Origin: Candidatus Parcubacteria bacterium
Lineage (GTDB): Bacteria; Patescibacteriota; Patescibacteriia; JAACEG01
Assembly (NCBI GenBank): GCA_023135505.1
Contig: JAGLTA010000048.1
Location: 1-7,043, forward strand
Length of the DNA stretch: 7,043 bases
Reading direction: 5' to 3'
This document shows positions 1 through 6,810 of the stretch, one piece after another. The notes beneath the pieces were generated by a model. The model saw only the letters and a program-made list of their open reading frames with translations, did no database searches and was not told the origin of the DNA. Made by a program: the position numbers and the translations under genes. Each line of letters opens with the position of its first letter. Position 1 is the first letter of the stretch.

Positions 1-3
1 ACC

Positions 4-1083
4 TTAATCTATGAATTTAAAAGTGGAAAGGATTTGATCAAAAAAATCAGAAACATCTTTTTCCCCGTGGTACTCCATATAGATCCATTCTTTATTACCA
101 AATCTAATAACATATCTTGTAAATGGCAAATCATTTTCCTCTTTATAAAAAGGATCATTTGTATAATATTTAATTGATTCCTTATTTCCAATTACCTTTT
201 CACCAACATATTCCGCTCCATTAGGGCTATAACCAGTATGACCAATACGTTCCCCATTTGATTTAAATGTAAAGGGAGGGGCTGTAGTCATCCACTGAAT
301 TTGTAAATACTTTTTTTTATTCTCGCTTGATGCATAAATAATAAAAACATCAGAGACAGGTTGCTCTACTTTAAAATTTTCCGGATACTTCATCTCAAAC
401 CCAAACTCCTCATTCCGATAAATCTGCCAGTTGGCGGTGTCGATTTTTGTTTTAATTATTTTTCCATAAATATCAATCTTTTTTGTTTCCATCATACCGT
501 TTAATTTTGAAGCTACTTCATAAGTAATGTAATAACCATTATCTGACCAAATAAAATTTCTACCGCTGCCACTGGTTAAAAAATATATTCCAGGAGATTG
601 TTCTAAATCTGTTTTATACTTATAAGGAATATTATAAATCCCAATCCATGCTTTTTCCGTATCTTTAAACAGACATCCTGTAGAGAAAACTATTTTATCA
701 GGTGCCGGCGTTCTTAATGATGCATCTGTTAAACAATTTCCCGCATATTCCATACTTGAATCTTTAAGATATTTATTTGCTTCTTCAATTGTAAAAATAA
801 CTTCTTTTGTTTCAGAGTTAAGAACTTCTTTTTTATCAGCAGAAATTTCAATCGCGGATATTTCTTTTTGAATTATCTGATTTGGAATTTTATTGATTAT
901 CGCGTTTTTATTATTTCTTAAGTATTCATAATTATTAACGATCACGGCTATTCCTATGAACAACCCTATCGCAATCGCTGTAAAAACAGCAGCAATCGCG
1001 AAATAGACTTTTTTGTTATGGCTCTTTTTAACGATCTCCTGTGCCTGCTTTTGAAAATCATTTTGGGTGTTTTTCGCTGGCAT
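4..1083 (-). CDS. Membrane-anchored protein of unknown function with C-terminal PsbP-like domain
   Basis: This is a 359-residue protein with a polar, Lys-rich start (residues 1-25), one strong hydrophobic segment at about 26-50 and a long polar remainder. That fits an N-terminal anchor with the bulk outside the membrane. Residues 219-359 open with WQIYRNEEFGFEMKYPENF, a pattern common at the start of PsbP-related domains in candidate-phyla bacteria. The middle part (about 75-215) is probably beta-rich and carries two cysteines (C117, C137) that could pair outside the cell. No catalytic motif was recognised. The ATG at 1083 is the first possible start, because an in-frame TAA lies just upstream. 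No Shine-Dalgarno sequence precedes it, and a TATAAT box lies about 20 nt upstream. It follows the protease gene by 50 nt in the same direction, so the two may be co-transcribed, but the box suggests its own promoter. The function is unknown; the anchor is well supported and the domain name is tentative. Confidence 0.8.
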   Translation of the reverse strand: MPAKNTQNDFQKQAQEIVKKSHNKKVYFAIAAVFTAIAIGLFIGIAVIVNNYEYLRNNKNAIINKIPNQIIQKEISAIEISADKKEVLNSETKEVIFTIEEANKYLKDSSMEYAGNCLTDASLRTPAPDKIVFSTGCLFKDTEKAWIGIYNIPYKYKTDLEQSPGIYFLTSGSGRNFIWSDNGYYITYEVASKLNGMMETKKIDIYGKIIKTKIDTANWQIYRNEEFGFEMKYPENFKVEQPVSDVFIIYASSENKKKYLQIQWMTTAPPFTFKSNGERIGHTGYSPNGAEYVGEKVIGNKESIKYYTNDPFYKEENDLPFTRYVIRFGNKEWIYMEYHGEKDVSDFFDQILSTFKFID

Positions 1084-1103
1084 AAAATTAAGATATTAAA
1101 CAA

Positions 1104-1109
1104 ATTATA
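1104..1109 (-). promoter_or_regulatory. Candidate -10 box for the membrane-protein gene
   Basis: A perfect TATAAT on the minus strand lies in the 50-nt gap after the protease gene. Transcription would begin near 1097, giving a leader of only about 14 nt before the ATG at 1083. No convincing -35 element sits 16-18 nt upstream, and in such AT-rich DNA the hexamer alone is weak evidence. Confidence 0.3.
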
Positions 1110-1133
1110 AATATGAAAAAATCACACTCCTTA

Positions 1134-2726
1134 TTATTTTACTTTTAACACAACCGATTTCACTCCTCCTTGAAAATCTTGTCCGAACGCCAAAAGCTCT
1201 GTTATTAAGCCGCCGCTTTTATTAAACATTTTAACATAAGGACCGCCGCCGTTTCCTGCTCCGGCGATAATCTCATCAATTCCGTCTCCGTCAATGTCTC
1301 CTGTCGCGACATTTACGCCGCCGCGGAAATTTTTGTCGTAGGCGAAAAATTGCGTCTTTACCCGTCCGAGCTGGTCGAATACCCTGATATGCGGACCGCC
1401 GCCGTTTCCTGCTCCGGCGATAATCTCATCAATTCCGTCTCCGTCAATGTCTCCTGTCGCGACATTTACGCCGCCGCGAAAATTTTTGTCGTAGGCTAAA
1501 AACTCCTTTAGAAAAGTGCTGTTTTCCGATAAATTAAAAGTTTTTATTATCGGGCTGAAATTTCCAGATGGGGCTGTTAATAAATATTTTTTGTAATTGC
1601 GCTTTTTAAAGGTTAAATCAATGTCTTTCGCGGCGGCTTTAACAGCGTTGTAAACATTTAACGCTCCGCTGCCCATCTTATCTGAATATTTTTTTTCCAA
1701 ATTAACAAATTGATTGGAATTATCAATAAGAATATTCATAATCTCCTCGCCTATTAAATTAGGATTAGCTGACTTAACTAAGCCCGCAGCCCCGGAAACC
1801 AAAGCTGTAGCGCCGGAAGTTCCAGACCACCATCCGCCGTAATAGTCAGAAAAATTTTTATCATCAGCCAAATAAAATAAACTGCTGTAAAATCTTTCTC
1901 CGGCAGCGCTAATATCAACGCATCCTGCTCCGTAATTTGAAAAACTTAATTTTTTCCCGAAATTATCCAAAGCGCCAACGCCTAAAACAATATTTCTTGC
2001 GTCAGAATCGCAGACAGGGTACATTTTAGTTATATCCAAATCAATTCCATTATTACTTAAGGCGTCATTTCCGGCGGCAGCAACAACTAAAATACCCCTC
2101 TTGTAAGCTCGCTTTAAAGCGTTTTCTAAATTTTCGCTTTTAGTTATGCCAGACAAGCTTAAATTTATTATATCGGCCTTTTTTAAAATAGCGTAGTTGA
2201 TTGCTTGCACGACTTTTTCAGTATCGCCTACGCCCTGTTCATTTAAAACCCGCAGCGGCATAATCTTGGCATTATGCGCAAGCCCTATGATTCCTCCTCT
2301 ATTTTCACCGACTGCGGCAATAACGCCGGCTATAATTGTTCCGTGATTTATTCCTATTTCCGTACAACTTCCGCTTGATAAGCAATCGCTTGTAAATTTA
2401 GGGTTTGGGTCATTGCTGCCGGCAATAAAATCCCAGCCATGCGTATCGTCAATATAGCCGTTATGGTCATTATCTATTCCGTCATTCAAAATCTCTCCGC
2501 TGTTAATCCAAATATTATCGCGCAAATCAGGATGGTTGATATCAACCCCAGAATCCAAAACAGCGATTACAACCCCTTCTCCATCCGCTATATCCCATGC
2601 TTCCTGCGCGTTGATTGATTTAAGATAATCCTGATAGATAAAAAACGGGTCGTTCGGAATTAACGCGGCAAAAACAGCCGTCGGCGTTAAAAATAATAGT
2701 AAAAATAATAATATTTTTTTAGTCAT
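1134..2726 (-). CDS. Secreted subtilisin-like (S8) serine protease with C-terminal FG-GAP/VCBS-type repeats
   Basis: This is a 530-residue exported protease. Residues 1-21 form a signal peptide (KK, a Leu-rich core, then AVFA-A). The S8 triad is visible as Asp58 in VIAVLDSGVD, His128 in INHGTIIAG and Ser304 in GTSGA, with the oxyanion Asn220 in VVAAAGND. An Asp-rich loop at 81-94 (NDGIDNDHNGYIDD) looks like a calcium site. Residues 411-445 and 462-496 are identical 35-residue repeats containing GDIDGDGIDE, a calcium-loop motif of FG-GAP/VCBS repeats. A third copy begins at about 512 and breaks off after GGV near the C-terminus. The repeats probably stabilise the protein or mediate surface binding. 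The serine motif is atypical: the usual GTSxA(A/T)P has Ala308 in place of Pro. There is no sorting motif or C-terminal membrane segment, so it is either secreted or held non-covalently. The start at 2726 is fixed by the signal peptide; no Shine-Dalgarno sequence precedes it. Sampled GC is far higher than in the neighbouring restriction-modification genes (29 of 60 bases at 1741-1800). Confidence 0.93.
   Translation of the reverse strand: MTKKILLFLLLFLTPTAVFAALIPNDPFFIYQDYLKSINAQEAWDIADGEGVVIAVLDSGVDINHPDLRDNIWINSGEILNDGIDNDHNGYIDDTHGWDFIAGSNDPNPKFTSDCLSSGSCTEIGINHGTIIAGVIAAVGENRGGIIGLAHNAKIMPLRVLNEQGVGDTEKVVQAINYAILKKADIINLSLSGITKSENLENALKRAYKRGILVVAAAGNDALSNNGIDLDITKMYPVCDSDARNIVLGVGALDNFGKKLSFSNYGAGCVDISAAGERFYSSLFYLADDKNFSDYYGGWWSGTSGATALVSGAAGLVKSANPNLIGEEIMNILIDNSNQFVNLEKKYSDKMGSGALNVYNAVKAAAKDIDLTFKKRNYKKYLLTAPSGNFSPIIKTFNLSENSTFLKEFLAYDKNFRGGVNVATGDIDGDGIDEIIAGAGNGGGPHIRVFDQLGRVKTQFFAYDKNFRGGVNVATGDIDGDGIDEIIAGAGNGGGPYVKMFNKSGGLITELLAFGQDFQGGVKSVVLKVK
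1240..1496 (-). repeat. Near-perfect 104-bp direct repeat with 153-bp period inside the protease gene
   Basis: Bases 1240-1343 and 1393-1496 are identical except for one position (G at 1326, A at 1479). They are separated by 49 bp of unrelated sequence. The period is 153 bp, or 51 codons, so the reading frame is kept. Each copy encodes the same 35 residues, from AYDKNFRGG to GNGGGP, around the GDIDGDGIDE calcium loop. The single mismatch is silent, so the near identity at DNA level points to recent duplication or gene conversion. Confidence 0.95.
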
Positions 2727-2750
2727 TTTAAATTCAATTTATAATTTAAA
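2727..2750 (-). promoter_or_regulatory. AT-only inverted repeat and weak -10 box directly before the protease gene
   Basis: The arms TTTAAATT (2727-2734) and AATTTAAA (2743-2750) are perfectly complementary around an 8-nt centre and end one base from the ATG. A TATAAA (minus strand, 2738-2743) lies inside. If used, it would start transcription within about 5-6 nt of the ATG and give a nearly leaderless message. There is no good -35 element. The repeat could be an operator, but 8-bp arms made only of A and T can arise by chance here. The rest of the 71-nt gap to 2797 shows no GC-rich hairpin with a T-run, so no terminator for the restriction-modification operon is visible. Confidence 0.25.
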
Positions 2751-2797
2751 CTTTACTATTTTGATTATTTTGTATTTTATTATTAAGTATATCTAAT

Positions 2798-3859
2798 TTA
2801 TTTGCAAACAGTATAATGTAAATATTCAACTGTCTTATCTGCTTTGTATTTTCTATTTTTGTCTGCCTTAAATCTGTTATAATTTTTTGTAAAATATCCA
2901 TATTCCCCTCGCAAACTCATAATTTCTTTTATATCCTCTAAAGACATTATTCCTTCGTTGTTATAACTTAAAAAGATATACTTTACTTTTGCCTTTAAAA
3001 TTAAATCTTTAAAAGCATTTTTTGCTTCCACGCGAGAACAATATAATGACTTTTGCTCCTCATAATCCCTTAATCCAGTTTTGCCGTGAATTTTTGGATT
3101 ATCGTATTTTGCGATTGTTTCAAGAATGTGATAATTTGACGCATATTGCCTGTGATTATATGGCGGATCTAAATACAGAATATCCCCTTTTATTTTTTTA
3201 CTTAAAACATTTATATCCTCATTATATACTTTATGTTCTTGAGCATTAACAGTTAATTTAGCAGGTTGCAAAACAAAATCTTTTTGTGCAGACTTTTTTA
3301 ATTTTTTCAAAAATGCCCCATAAACAGAAGCGGTATTCGCGCATTTATCAACTGACTCAATTAAACTTGTCAGCAAAAAATAATATTCATTATTATTTAT
3401 CAATTTCTCTTTTTTCCATTCTTCAATCTTCTTTCTTATCGCATCACATCGCATTCCGTTTGCGTCTGAAAAATATTGTCTTTGTATTTCTCTATCTTCC
3501 GTTCCGCCTAAACAATAATTTTTATAAACAAATCCTTTAACTTCTTTTAAATTTTCCAAATAATCACAAACAAAATCTTTTCTGTTTTCTGTTTTTACTT
3601 TTTTTAATTCAGATAATTCCCTTGTTAACTTTGAAAACATTAATTCTTTGTGATTTTCAATATAATGTTTATTCAAAACATAACTATAATACTGAATATC
3701 ATTAGCGATTATTTTATATCCTTTCTTTTTAAAATAATTTCCGACAATACCAGTGCCGGCAAACAGATCACAAAAAACACGGCAGTCTTTATCAACTACT
3801 TTATCAATTGAATTTTCTAAAAATTCAAGAAGTGATAATTTAGAGCCGATGTAGTTCAT
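2798..3859 (-). CDS. D12-class DNA adenine N6-methyltransferase (M.FokI/M.NlaIII type)
   Basis: This 353-residue protein should transfer a methyl group from SAM to adenine N6 in a specific DNA site. The alpha-class motif order is clear: motif X NYIGSK at 2-7, motif I DLFAGTG at 31-37, the acidic residue of motif II in IANDIQ (Asp54), a variable target-recognition stretch at about 70-210, and catalytic motif IV DPPYNHRQY at 231-239. FLSYNNEG at 296-303 is a conserved late motif of this family. The length and NYIGSK start resemble single-domain relatives of M.FokI and M.NlaIII rather than Dam itself, whose motif X differs. The target site cannot be read from sequence. Its ATG lies 3 nt after the stop of the endonuclease gene, so it is surely in the same operon and probably translated by coupling; there is no Shine-Dalgarno sequence. 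An MboII-type system needs only the two upstream methylases, so this one is a surplus enzyme. It may either back up protection of one strand or mark a second site. Confidence 0.92.
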   Translation of the reverse strand: MNYIGSKLSLLEFLENSIDKVVDKDCRVFCDLFAGTGIVGNYFKKKGYKIIANDIQYYSYVLNKHYIENHKELMFSKLTRELSELKKVKTENRKDFVCDYLENLKEVKGFVYKNYCLGGTEDREIQRQYFSDANGMRCDAIRKKIEEWKKEKLINNNEYYFLLTSLIESVDKCANTASVYGAFLKKLKKSAQKDFVLQPAKLTVNAQEHKVYNEDINVLSKKIKGDILYLDPPYNHRQYASNYHILETIAKYDNPKIHGKTGLRDYEEQKSLYCSRVEAKNAFKDLILKAKVKYIFLSYNNEGIMSLEDIKEIMSLRGEYGYFTKNYNRFKADKNRKYKADKTVEYLHYTVCK

Positions 3860-3862
3860 GGA

Positions 3863-5116
3863 TTATTTAATAGTATTAAGTAACTCAAAATTATATTTTT
3901 TAATTATTTTTTTATTTGTCGGTTTATATAAAATATTTCTATTGTGTTTTAAATAAATTTTGTTATCAGAATAATCAGTTAAAATAATATCATTTTTTAC
4001 TATATCTAAAACAACATTTCTATTATTGTTTTGTGTAATTTTTGCATGACTAAAAGCATCAATATAAACCATATTATTCCATTTGTCTAAAATTTTAAAA
4101 TGATATATGCTTTCTGACCAAGAAAGCGGAACAACATGGTGAAGTTCAAACCCTGATCTTTTCTCAACTTCATGTTTTTTAAAATATCTATATTTTTCAC
4201 TGACAGATCTTTCTAGTCTATTTGATATTTCTGAAAATATTTGTTTATCTTGTCCTTTTAATACTAATTTTTTAGTAAACACATCATTGTCAATTCCCCT
4301 AACTTCAAAATATACGGACTGATTTAATAAATGAAATACTTGATCTGCTTGATTTTGCCAATTATGAAAATCTCTTTTATTTATTTTATTTCCAGTAAAT
4401 TTTTTAGGGACTAATTCTTTTCTTAATTTTTCCACAACAGATTTTCGTTGAATTGGTGAAAGTTTTCTATATTCGTTTATTAAATAATCAGCTTTTTCTA
4501 AATTTATATTAAAATTTGTATCAATTTCTATTGCCGACACAAAAAACATATACTCGTCAAATGAAATTTTTGTTGTTTTGTAAGCATCATTAATTAATAA
4601 ATTTAAAATTACATCTACTCTACCGATAAATAAACTATCTACGGCTTTTGAAAATATAAAATATTTATTTAATAAATTTTTTGTTTTTATAAATTTTAAC
4701 CCAAAATTTGTTATCGATACATATTTAGTTAAACATCTACAAAATGGGTCGACGCACTCTTTTTTATTTTTATTATATCTTTTAATAAATCCCATTTTAT
4801 TCATATCAACAAAAAATAATTTTCTCATTGCGTCTTGTGTTCCTTTTTTTACAATTTCGGTAACTTCATTGCAAAATTTTGCATACACAAATTCATCTGA
4901 ATTATTTTCAGGTCTCTTGGAAATATCAGTTGTTCTTATAGGCATTAAACTTTGATCTGGGGCATACTTATCTAACATCAATAATATATAAAATGTATCA
5001 TTCATTGTATATCTTTGATGTTGCGATGAATGAGCTCCGCGATATTTATCGTCGGATATTCGTTTTTCTATAAATTCTAATGCTTTATTTCCTTTATTTA
5101 TTTCACTTATATTCAT
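3863..5116 (-). CDS. HNH-type restriction endonuclease, probable type IIS (R.MboII-like)
   Basis: This 417-residue protein is the probable cutting subunit of the operon. The C-terminal part holds a beta-beta-alpha-metal (HNH) site: FELHHVVPLSW with His326/His327, KWNNMVYID with Asn347/Asn348, and HAKITQNNNRN with His357 and Asn363-365. The N-terminal ~300 residues match no domain I know by eye. A stretch at about 90-145, from the helical KKGTQDAMRKL through GFIKRYNK to YVSITNFGLKFI, looks like a winged helix and could read DNA. Cys121, Cys126 and Cys128 cluster in its wing and might bind metal. The identity rests on context: the gene is locked to its methylase by a 4-nt ATGA overlap, the methylase is M1.MboII-like, and 417 residues is close to the ~416 I remember for R.MboII. 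Cleavage at a distance from GAAGA is therefore the leading guess but is not shown. A different HNH type IIS specificity (MnlI is one such enzyme) remains possible. The gene is very AT-rich (10 of 60 G/C at 4621-4680). Confidence 0.8.
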   Translation of the reverse strand: MNISEINKGNKALEFIEKRISDDKYRGAHSSQHQRYTMNDTFYILLMLDKYAPDQSLMPIRTTDISKRPENNSDEFVYAKFCNEVTEIVKKGTQDAMRKLFFVDMNKMGFIKRYNKNKKECVDPFCRCLTKYVSITNFGLKFIKTKNLLNKYFIFSKAVDSLFIGRVDVILNLLINDAYKTTKISFDEYMFFVSAIEIDTNFNINLEKADYLINEYRKLSPIQRKSVVEKLRKELVPKKFTGNKINKRDFHNWQNQADQVFHLLNQSVYFEVRGIDNDVFTKKLVLKGQDKQIFSEISNRLERSVSEKYRYFKKHEVEKRSGFELHHVVPLSWSESIYHFKILDKWNNMVYIDAFSHAKITQNNNRNVVLDIVKNDIILTDYSDNKIYLKHNRNILYKPTNKKIIKKYNFELLNTIK

Positions 5117-5889
5117 ATTTTTTTTAATGCTTGTTTAGTATAAAATACATAATCTTTATTTATTTCACAACCTATAAAATTTCTTTTTAATTTTTTAGCC
5201 GCAACAGCAGTCGTGCCAGTTCCGATAAAACAATCAAAAACAAGATCACCTTCGTTCGAACTAGCTTTTATAATTCTTTCTATCATGTCTAATGGCTTAG
5301 GCGTCGCATGAATCATTTTTTGCGTTCTACCATTTAGTTTAGTCTTATGTCTTTCGCTTGAAAAATGCCAAATTTCTCCACACAATTTTCCTTTTGGGTT
5401 TGGGAACCATCTTTTTCCATTTTTTAGAATTCCTTTTTTTGTAGCGTGTTTCATTCTTTCTAGTGAATCATATGGGGTTCTAATTTCTTCAAAATTAAAA
5501 ATGTGCTTATTTCCTTTTGTAAAAAACAAAATCGTTTCTTGCCCATTACTATATTTTCTTTTTGCTGAACCAAGTCCGTCTCGTTTGTCCCAAGTTATCC
5601 AATTTTGAAATATTAATCTTTTTTCGGTTAAATATTGTAAAATAAAAGCTGAATTATACGGGGTATTGAATATATATAAACTTCCATTATTCTTTAACTT
5701 TAAAATAACTTCGTCAATCCATTTGTATGTAAATTCCAAAAACTTCTTTTCTGTTTTAAAAGTATCCCATTCTCCTTTTTTAAGATTATATGGTGGATCT
5801 ATGATCGCCAAATCTACACTTTTATTTTTTACTTTATCAAAAAATTTAAAACAATCTGAGTTATATATTGTATTTATTTTAATATTCAT
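5113..5889 (-). CDS. mboIIM: M1.MboII-like DNA adenine N6-methyltransferase (beta class)
   Basis: This 258-residue SAM-dependent methylase should modify adenine N6 in one strand of the operon's recognition site. Its motif order is that of the beta class: catalytic motif IV AIIDPPYNLKKGEWD at 28-42, then the target-recognition region, then motif X TPKPLDMIERII at 196-207, then motif I VFDCFIGTGTT at 217-227, then RNFIGCEIN as motif II. Long runs agree with what I remember of M1.MboII, including GSLYIFNTPYN, FQNWITWDKRDG, ILKNGKRWFPNP and CGEIWHFSSERH. That enzyme has about 260 residues and methylates the last A of GAAGA. The agreement covers the target-recognition part, so GAAGA is a reasonable prediction. 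The start at 5889 lies 4 nt after the upstream methylase, and the TGA stop overlaps the start of the endonuclease gene. Making methylase before nuclease from one message fits safe establishment in a new host. No Shine-Dalgarno sequence is present. Confidence 0.93.
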   Translation of the reverse strand: MNIKINTIYNSDCFKFFDKVKNKSVDLAIIDPPYNLKKGEWDTFKTEKKFLEFTYKWIDEVILKLKNNGSLYIFNTPYNSAFILQYLTEKRLIFQNWITWDKRDGLGSAKRKYSNGQETILFFTKGNKHIFNFEEIRTPYDSLERMKHATKKGILKNGKRWFPNPKGKLCGEIWHFSSERHKTKLNGRTQKMIHATPKPLDMIERIIKASSNEGDLVFDCFIGTGTTAVAAKKLKRNFIGCEINKDYVFYTKQALKKI

Positions 5890-5893
5890 AATG

Positions 5894-6757
5894 CTATGAA
5901 TTAAACAACTTATCTAAACTTTTTAGTTTTATATTTATAATTTTTTCGTATTCTTTCATAATTTCATAACCAACAAAATTTCGTTTTAATTCTTTGACCA
6001 CTTTTAAAGTTGTTCCGCTTCCAGTAAATGGATCAAGCACAATATCATTTACATAAGAAAAAAGCCTAACACATCTTTTGACTATTTCTTCTGGCATAAT
6101 TGCAGAGTGCTCGCCAAACGCCAAATCGCTTTTGTTTGGGATTGGTATATTCCAAATTTGTTTTGTATACTCTGTCCATTCTTTTTCCGTAAATTTACTT
6201 TCTTCTTTTATTTTTTTTGGTAAATTATTAAGTGGTAGGCCGTCTTTGACATAAACAGTTATAAATTCACTTGTATTTTGCGCGTAAAAATTTCTAGGAT
6301 ATGGATAACTACCAAACATTAATTTTTTTGAAGTGTTTGTTCTATTCCAAATATAAGTATCATATAAAAATAATTTTGTGTTTTTCTTGTATAAAATAGA
6401 ATTTTGAATATCTGAATTTAAATCAAAAATATGCCTATTGTAATGAGTTGAAAATTCTTTTTTTTTCATAGGCATTAATGGAGTATTTATTATTAGCTTT
6501 CCGTTGGGTTTTAATATCCTTTCGCATTCTGCCCACACTTTTAAAAGTTCAGTAATAAAAATTTTATAACTGCCAATGTCCCCAATTTGTCCATTGGTTT
6601 TTTTTGAGTGTTGTTCTGTTTGAGTTCCGTTTTTTGAATAATCTTTTATATTAAAATAAGGCGGTGAAGTTATTATTAAATCAATGCTATTATTTGGCAC
6701 TTCAGCCATTTTTTGAGCGTTTTTATAAAAAACTTTGTTGATAAAATCAAAATTCAT
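5894..6757 (-). CDS. Probable N4-cytosine DNA methyltransferase (M2.MboII-type partner)
   Basis: This 287-residue beta-class methylase has catalytic motif IV LIITSPPYFNIKDY at 27-40, motif X at about 217-234 (HSAIMPEEIVKRC) and motif I DIVLDPFTGSGTT at 238-250, followed by RNFVGYEI as motif II. A catalytic SPPY rather than DPPY is typical of N4-cytosine enzymes, though SPPY-bearing adenine methylases exist. In MboII-type systems a second methylase modifies a cytosine of the complementary TCTTC strand, and this gene is in the right place for that role, first in the operon. It is only distantly similar to the adjacent adenine methylase, sharing motifs but not the target-recognition region, so it is not a recent duplicate. 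The start at 6757 is supported by the typical opening FINKVF followed by PNNSIDLIITSPPY. No Shine-Dalgarno sequence precedes the ATG. An extended -10 promoter lies about 55 nt upstream. Confidence 0.88.
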   Translation of the reverse strand: MNFDFINKVFYKNAQKMAEVPNNSIDLIITSPPYFNIKDYSKNGTQTEQHSKKTNGQIGDIGSYKIFITELLKVWAECERILKPNGKLIINTPLMPMKKKEFSTHYNRHIFDLNSDIQNSILYKKNTKLFLYDTYIWNRTNTSKKLMFGSYPYPRNFYAQNTSEFITVYVKDGLPLNNLPKKIKEESKFTEKEWTEYTKQIWNIPIPNKSDLAFGEHSAIMPEEIVKRCVRLFSYVNDIVLDPFTGSGTTLKVVKELKRNFVGYEIMKEYEKIINIKLKSLDKLFNS

Positions 6758-6796
6758 AATTATAAATAATTTAATAAATTTCGTATTGATGAAATA

Positions 6797-6806
6797 TAAA
6801 ATTTTA
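6797..6806. promoter_or_regulatory. 10-bp palindrome at the predicted transcription start of the operon
   Basis: TAAAATTTTA is a perfect palindrome that overlaps the start site expected from the extended -10 box just upstream on the minus strand. It could be an operator, but a short A/T palindrome in 15% GC sequence is weak evidence and no regulator gene is nearby. Confidence 0.15.
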
Positions 6807-6810
6807 CTTA

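Noticed and set aside
9..191. A 60-codon minus-strand frame inside the membrane-protein gene
   Set aside because: It is an out-of-frame shadow of the 359-residue gene, with no domain or start signal.
1127..1132. AAGGAG on the minus strand right after the protease stop, a good Shine-Dalgarno match
   Set aside because: It lies about 44 nt before the ATG at 1083. No start codon at a suitable distance opens a frame, and an in-frame TAA blocks any upstream start for the next gene. Probably chance.
2727..2797. Possible rho-independent terminator after the restriction-modification operon
   Set aside because: Only A/T inverted repeats are present, with no GC-rich stem followed by a T-run.
3022..3540. 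Plus-strand open frames of 75 and 84 codons (3022-3249, 3286-3540)
   Set aside because: They lie wholly antisense to the D12 methylase, show no recognisable domain, and have low-complexity composition typical of reverse-strand shadows.
5666..5899. Plus-strand open frame of 77 codons
   Set aside because: It is antisense to the start of the M1.MboII-like gene, whose motif IV is unambiguous; no independent support.
5113..6757. The two beta-class methylases as a recent tandem duplication
   Set aside because: They share only the family motifs (DPPY/SPPY, G-S/T-GTT, RNF-I/V-G). Their target-recognition regions and lengths differ, so they are old paralogues or independent recruits.
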